64,000 nt of DNA, taken from positions 24,769,885 through 24,833,884 of the forward strand of contig NC_058162.1 in the NCBI RefSeq assembly GCF_020080835.1, given 5' to 3'. This DNA is from Cotesia glomerata. Taxonomy: Eukaryota > Arthropoda > Insecta > Hymenoptera > Braconidae. Position numbers and translations under genes: made by a program. Below are positions 51,601 through 59,911 of the stretch, in pieces (position 1 is the stretch's first letter; the number at the start of each line of letters is the position of its first letter). The notes under the pieces were generated by a model. That model ran no database searches and had not been told where the DNA came from. It saw only the letters and a program-made list of their open reading frames with translations.

Positions 51601-54369
51601 CAATTACTTAAAATTCTTAAAACAATTCGAGAATTTTAATTCTTTATAATGTTCCAAATATTTAAATTGTTCGATAACTCCGAATTAATAAGAATATTAT
51701 CAAATAACTCAAATTTTTGGAATAATTTAAAGTAATCTTACTTGAATCTTACTAGATCATTGAAAATAATTGAAATTATAGTCTTTCTATCAATTCAAAT
51801 AGTTCGATTACTTCGATTTATTCTCAAGATTCAAGTAGTTTGATTTCTTCTAATTTTCGGAAGAATTTACAGTAATCGAACTAATTGTCCCCTTATAAAA
51901 ATTCGAAGTAATCAAACCAATTTAATCATTGGAACATTTAAAAGAATTTAAATTCTCAATTTTCCACTAATTCAAATAGTTCAATAACTTCAAATTCTTG
52001 GAACAATTTTAGAATTTTAATTCTTTATAATGTTCCAAAGATTTAATTACTTCGAATTCTTAGAACAATTTAAAGTAATTGAACCATTTGAATCTTAAGA
52101 ATAATTCGAAGTAATTAAAAAACTTGAATCTTTAGAACATTAAAAAGAATTGAAATTCTTAGCGTTCTACAAATTCAAACGATAACTTCAAAGTCTTAGA
52201 ACAATTTGAGAATTCAATAATATTTCAAAGATTCAATTATTTCAAATTCATAGAACAATTTAAAGTGATTGAACCACTTGAATCTTTGGAACATTTGAAA
52301 GAATTGAAATTCTTGACTTTCTACTTATTTAAATAGTTCAATTACTTCAAATTCTTGGAACAATTTAAAAATTTCAATTTTTTACAATGTTCCAAAGATT
52401 CAGTTATTTCAAATTTTCAGAACAATTTAACGTAATTGAACTAATCAAATTCATAAAAAAATTCAAACAATTAAAAAGACTTGAAATTCTCGACGTTCTA
52501 CAAATTCTAACGATTACTTAAAATTCTAGGAACAATTTGAGAATTTAAATTCTTTATATTGTTCTAAAGATTCAATTATTTCAAATTCTAAGACCAATTT
52601 AAAGTAATTGAACTAATTGAATTCATAAAACAATTAAAACAATTAAAAATAATTGTAGTTCTCGACGTTCTACGAATTCAAACGATTACTTAAAATTCTT
52701 AGAACAATTTGAGAATTTAAATTCTTTATATTGTTCCAAAGATTCAATTATTTCAAATTTTTAGAACAATTTAAAGTAATTAAACTACTCTAATTCGTAA
52801 AACAATTCAAACAATTAAAAAGAATTGTAATTCTCGACGTTCTACGAATTCAAACAATTACTCAAAATTCTTAGAACAATTTGAGAATTTAAATTCTTTA
52901 TATTGTTCCAAAGATTCAATTATTTCAAATTTTTAGAACAATTTAAAGTAATTAAACTACTCTAATTCGTAAAACAATTCAAACAATTAAAAAGAATTGT
53001 AATTCTCGACGTTCTACGAATTCAAACAATTATTTAATATTCTTAGAATAATTTGAAAATTTAAATTCTTTATATTGTTCCAAAGATTCAATTATTTCAA
53101 ATTTTTAGAACAATTTAAAGTAATTAAACTACTCTAATTCGTAAAACAATTCAAACAATTAAAAAGAATTGTAATTCTCGACGTTCTACGAATTCAAACA
53201 ATTATTTAATATTCTTAGAATAATTTGAAAATTTAAATTCTTTATATTGTTCCAAAGATTCAATTATTTCAAATTTTTAGAACAATTTAAAGTAATTAAA
53301 CTACTCTAATTCGTAAAACAATTAAAACAATTAAAAAGAATTGTAATTCACGACGTTCTACGAATTCAAACAATTACTCAAAATTCTTAGAACAATTTGA
53401 GAATTTAAAGTAATTAAACTACTCTAATTCGTAAAACAATTAAAACAATTAAAAAGAATTGTAATTCACGACGTTCTACGAATTCAAACAATTACTCAAA
53501 ATTCTTAGAACAATTTGAGAATTTAAATTCTTTATATTGTTCCAAAGATTCAATTATTTCAAATTTTTAGAACAATTTAAAGTAATTAAACTACTCTAAT
53601 TCGTAAAACAATTCAAACAATTAAAAAGAATTGTAATTATCGACGTTCTACGAATTCAAACAATTATTTAATATTCTTAGAATAATTTGAAAATTTAAAT
53701 TCTTTATATTGTTCCAAAGATTCAATTAATTCAAATTTTTAGAACAATTTAAAGTAATTAAACTACTCTAATTCGTAAAACAATTCAAACAATTAAAAAG
53801 AATTGTAATTCTCGACGTTCTACGAATTCAAACAATTACTCAAAATTCTTAGAACAATTTGAGAATTTAAATTCTTTATATTGTTCCAAAGATTCAATTA
53901 TTTCAAAAATTCTTAGAACAATTTAAAGTAATTGAACTACTCTATCCTTTTTAATTCGACAAGAATATTAAATTAAATCTAACTATTAAAATTCCAAAAT
54001 TGAAAATTCTCCAAATATTCTAATTTTTATAAATTTTTTCTCTGAATTGGATTAAATTTAAACATTTTACAATAAAAAATCACCAAATATCTACAATTAC
54101 CCCCAAATTTAAACATAACCATCAAAAGTGTGCAATTCTTAACATCTTAACCTCCAATTAAAACTAAACTAACCTAAAAATTTGTTCCAAAAACAGGATA
54201 CTGGCTCTTCCACTGTCACTTCTTGTTCCACATCGTGATCGGGATGAACCTGGTGCTTCATGTGGGTACCCACGCAGATTTACCACCAGTACCACCAAAC
54301 TTCCCGACTTGCGGTGACCACTTACCACCGATAACGCCGCCACTCGCACTGGATAATCCCTTCCATTGA
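30292..54369 (+). CDS. Lac2: Laccase 2, cuticle multicopper oxidase (whole gene, 5 exons)
   Basis: Join of 30292-30376, 43920-44410, 46597-47208, 50079-50928 and 54197-54369: 2211 nt, 736 residues plus stop. The product is a secreted oxidase that converts catechols such as N-acetyldopamine to quinones for cuticle tanning and pigmentation (family knowledge). Seen in the sequence: a hydrophobic signal peptide (about residues 1-18), a variable stretch to about 100, a cysteine-rich block ending near residue 170, then three cupredoxin-type domains. Copper ligands are complete: H215/H217 (HWHG), H259/H261 (WHAH), H610/H613/H615 (HPFHLH), H685-C686-H687 and H691, with M696 as axial residue. All introns are GT-AG and phases agree (1, 0, 0, 1). 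Exons are near balanced in base composition while introns are extremely AT-rich and packed with repeats. I saw no second C-terminal coding exon in intron 4 that would give an alternative isoform of the kind described for beetle Lac2. The family match is strong because long stretches read like other insect laccase 2 proteins. Confidence 0.95.
30377..31190. other. Lac2 intron 1, 5' part: unique DNA and a small TIR element
   Basis: 30377-30830 is unique and GC-richer than the rest of the intron, a natural place for regulatory sequence. 30835-31047 has CACTGAAAAAC at the left and TTTTTTTTCTGTGT at the right, a weak relative of the CACTGAG-ended elements. Confidence 0.4.
31191..33300 (+). repeat. 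Array of degenerate TTACGATCCGTTAAATAAC repeats in Lac2 intron 1
   Basis: About ten modules of 170-195 bp, less diverged than those at 15-17 kb: 'tcttctaaaatattggtcc', 'aaaattgttcaaaatttga', 'ctacaacttttgttcaaa', 'aaaattgatagttcaaaag'. Interrupted at 31617-31907 by a CACTGAG-ended element. Confidence 0.7.
31617..31907 (+). mobile_element. CTAAG...CTCAG-ended small element
   Basis: About 290 bp with ACTCTAAGAAAAAAA at the left and TTTTTTTTCTCAGTGT at the right. It matches 20229-20636 but without the CG-palindrome insertion, which shows where that copy was interrupted. Confidence 0.65.
33301..34185. other. Unique segment of Lac2 intron 1
   Basis: 33430-33790 has near-balanced base composition, unlike the rest of the intron, and no match elsewhere in the window. 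Open frames at 33465-33650 and 34011-34355 are not recognisable. A conserved enhancer is possible but unproven. Confidence 0.35.
34186..35075 (+). repeat. Dimeric tandem repeat, about 322-bp period, locus 2
   Basis: Same array as 5430-6225: 'gaaagtaatcaacggatt' at 34193 and 34514, and 'gtagtcaacggatt' at 34839. GAAAAAACGATCCGTACAG followed by GTGCGGATGTACGG in each first sub-unit. Confidence 0.75.
35160..35256 (+). ncRNA. tRNA-like sequence (pseudogene or SINE head)
   Basis: Contains GTTCGATTCCCGG at 35218-35230, a perfect tRNA B box, preceded by CCCAACACGGAAGATCA, which resembles an anticodon arm and variable region, and further upstream TAGATTAACCAACGG as a weak A box. I could not fold a full acceptor stem, so a decayed tRNA or tRNA-derived SINE is more likely than a working tRNA. 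Confidence 0.45.
35257..35918. other. Unique segment of Lac2 intron 1
   Basis: GC-richer at 35320-35470. No repeat or gene recognised. Confidence 0.3.
35920..37419 (+). mobile_element. CACTGAG-ended MITE, copy 1, interrupted by a hairpin island
   Basis: Left end ACACGGAGAAAACAATTTA, right end AACTGTTTTCTCAGTA. It matches copies at 37420-38022, 39110-40030 and 40042-40788 (shared 'atgctctgtaatatagtaaa', 'tattggggtatcttctaat', 'cacaaacgtcttatgattta'). The piece from about 36117 to 36868 is absent from the other copies. No transposase frame. Confidence 0.8.
36117..36868. repeat. Island of long GC-looped hairpins inserted in the MITE
   Basis: Hairpin 1 (about 36125-36237): arms carry GATTTCAGACC / GGTCTGAAATC and GGATGAAAC / GTTTCATCC, loop CCCGAGCGAAGCGAGGG. 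Hairpin 2 (about 36243-36332): TTTTTCTGC and GTGGCAACTTT with complements. Hairpin 3 (about 36340-36455): arms about 50 bp (GGCCAGTAAATAAGAAA, CAGATCACATGT), loop CTCGGCTTCGCCTCGG. Hairpin 4 (36723-36752): GCGGACAGAAAAT, CGTC, complement. A larger inverted repeat has arms 36465-36545 and 36787-36868. The frames at 36127-36333 and 36216-36419 are by-products. Confidence 0.85.
37420..38022 (+). mobile_element. CACTGAG-ended MITE, copy 2 (left end missing)
   Basis: Same orientation as copy 1 and directly after it. Starts inside the element ('aaatagttatttgtttatag') and ends AACTGTTTTCTCAG. It lacks the hairpin island, giving the undisturbed reference for that insertion. Confidence 0.8.
38023..39109. 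other. Repeat module, then unique DNA in Lac2 intron 1
   Basis: 38030-38340 is a diverged dispersed module. 38345-39109 is unique, with GC-richer sequence around 38560-38720 and 38800-39020. No gene seen. It is the spacer between oppositely oriented MITE pairs. Confidence 0.3.
39110..40030 (-). mobile_element. CACTGAG-ended MITE, copy 3 (inverted), with CG-palindrome insertion
   Basis: Begins ACACTAAGAAAACAGTTTG and runs opposite to copies 1 and 2. Interrupted at about 39580-39897 by two CG-palindrome MITE units, absent from copy 4 at the matching site (about 40508). Confidence 0.8.
39581..39897 (+). mobile_element. CG-palindrome MITE, two tandem copies
   Basis: Two units each begin CTAGAATT(C/TG)AA.TTTGCGCG and hold TGCGCGCGCAAGCGCGCGC (about 39591-39609 and 39773-39791), followed by ATTTTCA.., CCAATCAC, and end CATACATTTCATCTCAATT. 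Alternating CG runs in such AT-rich DNA are striking. Confidence 0.75.
40042..40788 (-). mobile_element. CACTGAG-ended MITE, copy 4 (complete, inverted)
   Basis: About 747 bp from CTGAGAAAACAGTTTGTTTG to AAATTGTTTTCTCAGTG, terminal inverted repeats of about 15 bp plus longer imperfect pairing. Intact reference for the family. Confidence 0.8.
40789..42468. other. Mostly unique DNA in Lac2 intron 1
   Basis: 40800-40920 is a dispersed module. 41100-41330 and 42030-42200 are GC-richer unique stretches. At 42048-42067 and 42165-42183, CTTGACAACACCGC and GCGGTGTTGCCAAG form a spaced inverted repeat. No gene. Confidence 0.3.
42469..43391 (+). mobile_element. AACTTCCCGC element, copy 2, with TG microsatellite
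   Basis: Starts at a hairpin (TTTCCCGC ... GCGGGAAGTT-like pairing, then GAAGATTTTC), has (TG)n at about 42627-42691, GAGCTCGAAGAGCTC palindromes near 43200-43300, and ends TTAGCGGGAAGTTGCAGGG, then GGTCAACCGTTTTCCTAA. No coding frame. It ends about 530 bases before Lac2 exon 2. Confidence 0.8.
42627..42691. repeat. (TG)n microsatellite inside the AACTTCCCGC element
   Basis: About 30 TG units with a GTATGTATG start. The same position in the copies at 55.6 and 61.9 kb also carries the run. Confidence 0.95.
43392..43919. repeat. Dispersed repeat modules just before Lac2 exon 2
   Basis: Inverted TTACAG-type modules run up to the acceptor. The last 40 bases before exon 2 have a poor pyrimidine tract. 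Confidence 0.5.
43920..44410 (+). CDS. Lac2: Lac2 coding exon 2: linker and cysteine-rich region
   Basis: Encodes residues 29-192. The acceptor is TTTTATAG|AA at 43918-43919 with a weak pyrimidine tract; the reading frame is open from there. The first part (to about residue 100) is low-conservation linker. The rest is highly conserved in insect laccase 2 and contains CARACREGEPPR and the HCQC motif, ending in IPGPSIQ, the start of the first cupredoxin domain. The donor is CAG|GTAGAG, phase 0. The frame runs on 63 bases past the donor, so a naive gene finder may extend it wrongly. Confidence 0.93.
44411..46596 (+). repeat. Lac2 intron 2: tandem hairpin repeat, about 222-bp unit
   Basis: 'agcatggatcctagcg' recurs near 45173, 45396, 45618, 45839, 46061 and 46282; the units are nearly identical. 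Older, longer units (about 372 bp) begin near 44440 and 44810. Inside each unit CTTATTAATCATGCTAAAAA and TTTTTAGCAAGATTAGTAAG form a stem. The array fills the intron from just after exon 2 to about 46460. Confidence 0.9.
46597..47208 (+). CDS. Lac2: Lac2 coding exon 3: first cupredoxin domain, HWHG and WHAH
   Basis: Encodes residues 193-396, exactly 204 codons. The acceptor is TCCATTCTAG|GTC and the donor CAG|GTAAGA. It carries the first four trinuclear-copper histidines (H215, H217, H259, H261), and the conserved insect laccase stretch HEDAAERFPGRLAVNTGQDP. The long antisense open frames here are shadows of this conserved, base-balanced exon. Confidence 0.96.
47209..49107 (+). repeat. Lac2 intron 3: degenerate TTGACACTTATATTGACC repeat
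   Basis: Dozens of loose copies of a 40-50-bp phrase: 'gcattgacacttatattgac', 'cttaattgtcaattatt'. Much more diverged than the intron 2 array. One 89-bp MITE is inserted at 48031-48119. Confidence 0.8.
48031..48119. mobile_element. 89-bp MITE with AGGGCCAGGA ends and 10-bp target duplication
   Basis: Ends AGGGCCAGGA and TCCTGGCCCT are perfect inverted repeats. AGTGATCATT flanks it exactly on both sides (48021-48030 and 48120-48129). Too short to code for anything. Confidence 0.85.
49108..50078. other. GC-rich insert and AT-rich tail in Lac2 intron 3, possibly a solo LTR
   Basis: 49150-49530 is close to balanced in base composition, unlike its surroundings, and has no open frame I recognise. 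TGTAACG occurs at about 49111 and 49482, the sort of start seen in LTRs, but no matching CA end with a target duplication was found. 49540-49800 repeats 'tttattattttaatcgtaatttc' about three times. Confidence 0.3.
50079..50928 (+). CDS. Lac2: Lac2 coding exon 4: second and third cupredoxin domains, HPFHLH
   Basis: Encodes residues 397-679 plus one base. The acceptor is CTCTCCAG|GTC. It carries ISFSGERYDFVINADQ, GECGIKRAQQLG, the conserved CNGDNRPADCG loop, and HPFHLHG (H610, H613, H615), which supplies type-1 and type-3 copper ligands. The donor is CCTG|GTTTGT, which has T at +3 and is weaker than the other Lac2 donors. The frame continues for 14 codons into the intron before a stop. Confidence 0.94.
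50929..54196 (+). repeat. Lac2 intron 4: GAACAAG hairpins and about 170-bp tandem array
   Basis: 51085-51350: palindromes GAACAAGATAAAATCTTGTTC-like and a 19-bp repeat 'ggaacttgttcttgttctt' (51224, 51243, 51262, 51281, 51300). 52480-53940: tandem unit of about 170 bp; 'cgacgttctac' recurs near 52491, 52661, 52835, 53008, 53178, 53352, 53470, 53641 and 53812 (one short unit). 51360-52480 holds older, diverged relatives. The last 250 bases before exon 5 are unique. Confidence 0.85.
54197..54369 (+). CDS. Lac2: Lac2 coding exon 5: HCH copper motif and C terminus
   Basis: Encodes residue 680 (split) to 736 and the TGA stop at 54367-54369. The acceptor is CCAAAAACAG|GA. It carries YWLFHCHFLFHIVIGM: H685, type-1 C686, H687, H691 and axial M696. 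It ends with the proline-rich tail of this family (LPPVPPNFPTCG, then HLPPITPP). Confidence 0.95.
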
Positions 54370-54923
54370 GGATCTGTAACTTTAAATAGGAAATACTTTT
54401 GTAAAATAGTTTAATCGTCTAGCGGAAGATGTCCAAGTCCAATAAGTACGTTCGTCCCTCAAGTCCACGATGGGATTTACAAATGCGGATTATTTATTAA
54501 CGGTCTAGGTTTTTTCGAGTTAGCTTCTTTAACTTCGAAAAACAAAAAAGACCGATATTATTCTAACACTGTGTAATTCTGTAAATAATCTAGGCGTAAT
54601 TACTGTGTATACATTATGCATACATTATTATTAAATGCAGAGTAGTAGGAAATTTATATGATTATAATAATTTTATTTTTAATGTTTTTTTTTTTTTTTT
54701 ATATATATATATATACATAGTTTTAATTACTAACAGAGTGTTAAATAATTGAGTGCGCGTGATGTGTGTATTCAATTGTGTAAAATTTACAACGCAATAG
54801 AGTATCGATTTTTTAATCCAATTTATTAATTAATGTTAATTAAATACTATTGCTATTATTCATTTTAACCTGCTACTCTCGACTGTCATTCATTTTGTTC
54901 TCGATTGAGAATTATTTTTTAAT

Positions 54924-54929
54924 AATAAA
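54924..54929 (+). terminator. Lac2: Candidate Lac2 polyadenylation signal
   Basis: AATAAA about 555 bases after the stop, followed by a T-rich stretch and just before a GGGGCATTCC mobile element begins at 54998. In this AT-rich DNA the hexamer has little weight alone; the position and the end of unique sequence support it. Confidence 0.4.
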
Positions 54930-54997
54930 GTTGTTTTTTTAAAATATATATTTTTTATTAATTTTTATTCCCGTTTTTTTAGATTATGGTTTATTAT

Positions 54998-55638
54998 GGG
55001 GCATTCCATTTGAAATGGAAAAATGACAAAAATTTTTAAATTTCACTAATTCATTCTAATTTAGTCTTAATTATTAAAAGTTTATAATTTACTTTGTAAA
55101 AAAAAATTTTTTTGATCAATAAGAAAATCGATTATTCTCTCCTAGTAACTTTTCAGCCGTACTAACTTGTATCCGGGTCAAATGTTGTTTTAATAATTTT
55201 AACAATAAATTCATTTTATATTTGTTACTAATTAACATATTTATTATTATAGTTTTAAGAACAAATTTTGTTTATGTTCGTTATTAATTAACACCTAAGT
55301 TTATCAAGATCGTGTTGTCAGCATGCTCAATCCTTTATTTGTGTTTTTTAATTAGTTTTTTTAAATTATCCTATTCTAAGGTTGAAATAATATAAAAGTC
55401 TTTTTAATAAACAACTTGATGTAGACATTTTGTACTTGTCCCACCAGTCACAAATGCCTGTCCCACCAGTCACAATAAAACAAATTTTGAACTTCCCGCT
55501 AAGAAAATCGAAGATTTTCAAAAATCGGGAAGTTATTGTTTTTACCCCGTTTTGCAAAAATCGAGTTTTCATCAGATCTTGACGTTTGAAGGTCACAGGA
55601 AGCTTCCCTGACTATCCCCGCGAGGTTGTCACGGTGTT

Positions 55639-55689
<51 letters not shown>

Positions 55690-56744
55690 ATATGTGAACC
55701 GCTTATAACTTTTGAACAGCTTGACCGATTTCATCGCGGTTGGTGCCATTCGAAAGGGCTTGGCCAAACTTAGATTTTGAAAACTATTTGGACCGATTCA
55801 AATCAATAAATTTTGAGAAATCTTAAAAAAACTGAAAAAAAAAATTTTTTCAAATGTGGTTTTTTTGGAATAACTTTTAAACGGCTTAAAGGTTCAATTC
55901 CAAAAACTAATCAGCTCTTAACCTCAAAAAACCACGTCGATCGCCACCAGTCCGGTCAAAATCGGTTGATTCGTTCGAGAGATATCGTGAACGACAGAAA
56001 ACCGAAAAAAGTGTTTTTTCGGAATAACTCCGAAATTCCTAGCGCGATCAATTCAAAATTTGAGATTTTTTGTGAGGCTTGAAAAACTGCGTCAAATGCT
56101 GCCAACCGCGTGAAAATCGGTTTATTCATTCAAAAGTTATTGCGGTTTAAAAATTCAAAAAATAGTGTCACCAAATTCCTATCAGACTTTTGAGCTCGAA
56201 GAGCTCAAAAGCATAGGAAAACAATCTCTTTGAGCTTGGAGAGCTCAAAATAACCCATAAATTGTATTTTTGAGCTCGAAGAGCTCAAAAACGCCATTGG
56301 TGCAATTTTAAGCGCCTAAGTATGGAATTAGCGGGAAGTTGCAGGGATGGCCTTCAGGGTCAACCGTTTTCCTAATTTTTTTAATTGTTTCTACGTAGGT
56401 AATCAGTTTAATTCTTCATAATATTGAATGTTTGTAGGATAAATTTTGTATTTAGAGGGAAGTATTTTTTTTCAGTTTAGTGGTCGAACTGAAATTGGAC
56501 TTTAAGTATACCTTTGGTAAGAGAGAAGGATTTTTCTTAGTCCCACCAGTCACACTCAGTCAAATGATAATTCCGAGAAACTTAAAAAGTTATCGAGGTT
56601 TTTGACAAAGGGATGTTGTTAATTAGTTATTCTTCTATATTATAAGACAAATTTTACTATATTTTAAGTTTCAGTCACATAATTATAGTTTATAATTGAT
56701 GAAATTCCAGAGTCAAATGTCCCATCAGTCACTATAGAATGCCT
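54998..56744 (+). mobile_element. GGGGCATTCC element, copy 4, split by an AACTTCCCGC element
   Basis: Starts GGGGCATTCCATTTGAAATGG, ends ACTATAGAATGCCTC. TCCCACCAGTCAC phrases as in the other copies. A second element is inserted at about 55488-56382 in its CAAATTTTTTTAATTG segment. Confidence 0.8.
55488..56382 (+). mobile_element. AACTTCCCGC element, copy 3, nested
   Basis: Left end AACTTCCCGCTAAG with hairpin to CGGGAAGTT, right end GGTCAACCGTTTTCCTAA. Comparison with the empty site (about 13425) shows at least four extra T at the junction, a short T-rich duplication. (TG)n at about 55644-55686. The 89-codon frame at 55813-56082 appears in mirrored form in copy 4 and is not a credible gene. 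Confidence 0.85.
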
Positions 56745-56764
56745 CTTATATAAAAAAGAATTTT

Positions 56765-57717
56765 TTTGAATGCAAGATAAAAGCCTCAATTATTGACAAG
56801 AGTCTAAATATTGACACCCTAAATTATTTTTAAATATATTTAATCATCTATAATAAGAATAACTATCATATAAATTTTTATTAAATTCTAATCAATTAAA
56901 AAATTGAAAAAAATTACTGTCAGTTCAAAATATTAAATATTAATTATTAAAAAAAAAATAAAGTTACCACCAGTTCATCAAACCAGCTTACGAACGTTTA
57001 TTTTCTTAACAACTTTAATTAGAAAAGCATTTTTTTTAAATGCCGAGTTTAAATTCATTTCTTCATCTACTAATATCATTTTTTTTTTTTTTTTAATTAA
57101 CAATATATGAAAAATTTATAAAATTGAATAATCGAAATTAATTGTATGCTTTATAATATTCAAATAATGGGTGTCAATAACTAGTTGGTAATTTTTAAGT
57201 TGAATCTCATGTTGACAGCCATTCGACAGCGCTATCACGCCTTTTTTTGACTTTAACTTAAAAAATTAACTGTAAGAGTTTGAACTTTTCTGATTCAATA
57301 AATTATTTTTAAATAAATTTTTATATTTTTAAAAGTAATCAATCATTTATGGAAATTATTATTAATAAACTTTCATAAAATTGATTACTTAATAATAAGT
57401 TTGGATAAATAAGAATAAGCAGATGATTCTAGGCATGCTTAGTATAGGTGTCAATAATTGGGGCGAAGGTGTGTCAATAATTAGATCAATCAGTTTTTTA
57501 ACCTGCCAATAATTGATGAATCCTGATAATCTATTTAATTATTTAAAATTAATTAGTAAAGATCAGTAATTAGCATTTAAAAAAAAATTAATTAGTAAAA
57601 ACATTACTTGAGACATTACCACAAACAAAATTCAACTATATTGATATTTGATTGCTTAAAAAAAATCAAATCATAACTTTGTCTCTAATAGTGTCAATAA
57701 TTAGGGCTTCTACCTTA
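56765..57717 (+). mobile_element. TGTCAATAATTGGGG element, single-unit copy
   Basis: About 953 bp from AAGATAAAAGCCTCAATTATTGACA to GTGTCAATAATTAGGGCTTCTACCTTA, inverted ends. It lacks the internal duplications of the 22-24 kb copy. No coding frame. Confidence 0.8.
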
Positions 57718-57719
57718 GT

Positions 57720-58536
57720 TTAATAATTCCTTAATTTGGAAATCTGATTCTTTTTTTCCATAAATTTCATTCATTGTTCAACTTACCCATCTACTTCGTT
57801 CTCATCAATCATATCAATATAAAATTCATAATTAGTATAGCCAATGACTATGTGGGTTTTACCAAGATAACCGAACTGCGACTTATCTTGCTATCAATTA
57901 ATGCCAGATTTCAATCAGTAGCTCGTGATCTGATAACATTTTTAAACAAAGCATACAATCATTCTGATAACGTTCAAGTAGGTAAATTATCAATCATCAA
58001 TCAATTGTCCAAAAATAGACTAACTAGTAAACTATTTTTTACTTACCAATTCAATTTTTAATCAAGACTTTAGAATCAACCCTTTAGATCCCAAATCTTT
58101 CTAAATTTCCAAATTGATATGTATCTGCAGAGATCGGCTGCCTAATTTCAAAACACAGCAACTGACAGTTTTAACATTTTTTAAAATTTTTCTTGTTAAA
58201 AAAAAATTTGCGCGCCTAATTGATAAAAAATTTGATCTATGAATAGAAAATACTTGAATAAAAATATTTTTTAGAAAAAATACTTGAAATTAAGGTCTAA
58301 AAGTTATAAAAATTGCAGCAATACTAAAAAAATCAAATATAAATATTTTGCAATTACTGTGTTTTAAAATTGGACAGCCGCAGATGCACATCAGATATTA
58401 TATCCATATCCGCAAATCTAAATCAGATAATCAAGAAAACCTTCTTTTCTCTAATTTAAAAACAGATCTGATGAAAATTAAATCGTTATCGATCATTGCA
58501 CCATCAGGGTGTCAGGTGTCAATCACTTTCTAGCAG
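57720..58536 (+). promoter_or_regulatory. Unique upstream region of the serine protease gene
   Basis: Non-repetitive DNA between a TGTCAATAATTGGGG element and the TATA box. Several GATAA/TTATC words occur (near 57891, 57929, 57975, 57987, 58222, 58427 and 58487). GATA factors drive many insect gut genes, so these could be functional, but such words are common in AT-rich DNA. A 95-codon open frame at 57774-58061 starts at a non-ATG codon and matches nothing I know; I do not call it a gene. Confidence 0.3.
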
Positions 58537-58575
58537 TATATAAACTCTTGCAAATCATGAAGATGCATCAAGTGC
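58537..58575 (+). promoter_or_regulatory. TATA box and probable start site of the serine protease gene
   Basis: TATATAAA at 58537-58544, with an initiator-like CATCAAGTG about 30 bases downstream (A at 58570). This spacing is right for a TATA promoter and gives a 5' UTR of about 42 bases. Confidence 0.7.
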
Positions 58576-58611
58576 AGCTTTGAGTAAGCAGAGCATTAAC
58601 AAAGCATCAAC

Positions 58612-58820
58612 ATGCAGGCGATTTTCTTTGGAATTCTCGCAATAATTGCTCTTGTAAGCACTGAGGCAAGGGAAATTCCTTCGAGGGTAGTCGGCGGTGA
58701 AGATGCTGCTGAAGGGGCTCATCCTTGGCAAGTTTCACTGAGGAGATATAATTCTCATTTATGTGGAGGAGTCATTGTTAATGAACGCTGGATCTTGACT
58801 GCTGCTCATTGCATTGTTTA
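58612..58820 (+). CDS. Serine protease exon 1: signal peptide, activation site, catalytic His
   Basis: Encodes residues 1-69 plus two bases of codon 70. The start is the first ATG after a TATA box 75 bases upstream, and gives a hydrophobic leader (IFFGILAIIALVS). The donor is TTTA|GTAAGT. The leftover TA joins T from exon 2 to give Tyr70. Confidence 0.92.
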
Positions 58821-59857
58821 GTAAGTTTTTAATTTTTTATTCTGTTATAAAACAATAATGAAAATGATAAAAAACTAAAAATAATAATGATAACTTTTTT
58901 TTTAAATTCAAGCATTAGTATTATGGTTGTTAATAGCAACTTTGCAGTCACTACGTGACTGCCGTGACTTGTAAACTATAAATAAATAGAATTTTGCTTT
59001 TTTAGATAATGACTTTTGTTAAATTGCACTGTACTTTCTTAAATATTGACATTTATGAAGATATAAGCTCATCCCAGTGTTACACTCATCAAAAGCTTTC
59101 ATTTGAGTACCCACATGCATTTTTGATATATTTTTCATATATATATATATATATATAATATATATAAATATATGAAAAATTGATGTGGGTACTCAAATGA
59201 AAGGTCTTGATGAGGCTAACATCGGGGTGAAATTATATCTTTAAAAATGTCAATAGTTCTCAAGATACAAGCTCATTTCTTAATTATTGACATTTTTTAA
59301 GATATAAACACATTTCGATGTTACACTCATCGATACCTTTCATTTAAGTACCCACATGTCTTTTTTTTATATATTTTATATATATGGTATTTGTGAAATA
59401 TATAAATATACAAAATATGTGAAAAATTTATGTGGGTACTCAAATGAATGGTCTCAATGAGTGTAACATCGTAATGAGCTTATATCTTTAAAAATATCAT
59501 TAGTTTACAAGATACAATGTCATTTCTTAATTATTGACATTTTTTAAGATATAAGCTTATTTTGAAGTTACACTCATCGAGACCTTTCATTTAAGTACCC
59601 ACATTGCACTTTTTATATATTTTATATATATGGTATTTGTGAAATATATAAATATATAAAATATATGAAAAATTGATGTGGGTACTCAAATGAAAGGTCT
59701 CGATGATTATAATGTCGGGATGAGCTTATATCTTTAAAAATGTCAATAGTTCACGAGATGTAAGGTCATTTCTTAAGTATGTATTTAGAGTATTTTCGAA
59801 TCCAGCCTAAATACTTATCCTGGAGACAAAATTTTTCTTAATCTCTTAATAATATAG

Positions 59858-59911
<54 letters not shown>

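Noticed and set aside
55813..56082. 89-codon frame also present in mirrored form at 61495-61740
   Set aside because: Repeated because the AACTTCCCGC element is repeated; copies have different breaks and no recognisable domain, and the starts are non-ATG or ambiguous.
57774..58061. 95-codon open frame upstream of the protease
   Set aside because: Non-ATG start, no recognisable motif, composition like surrounding non-coding DNA.
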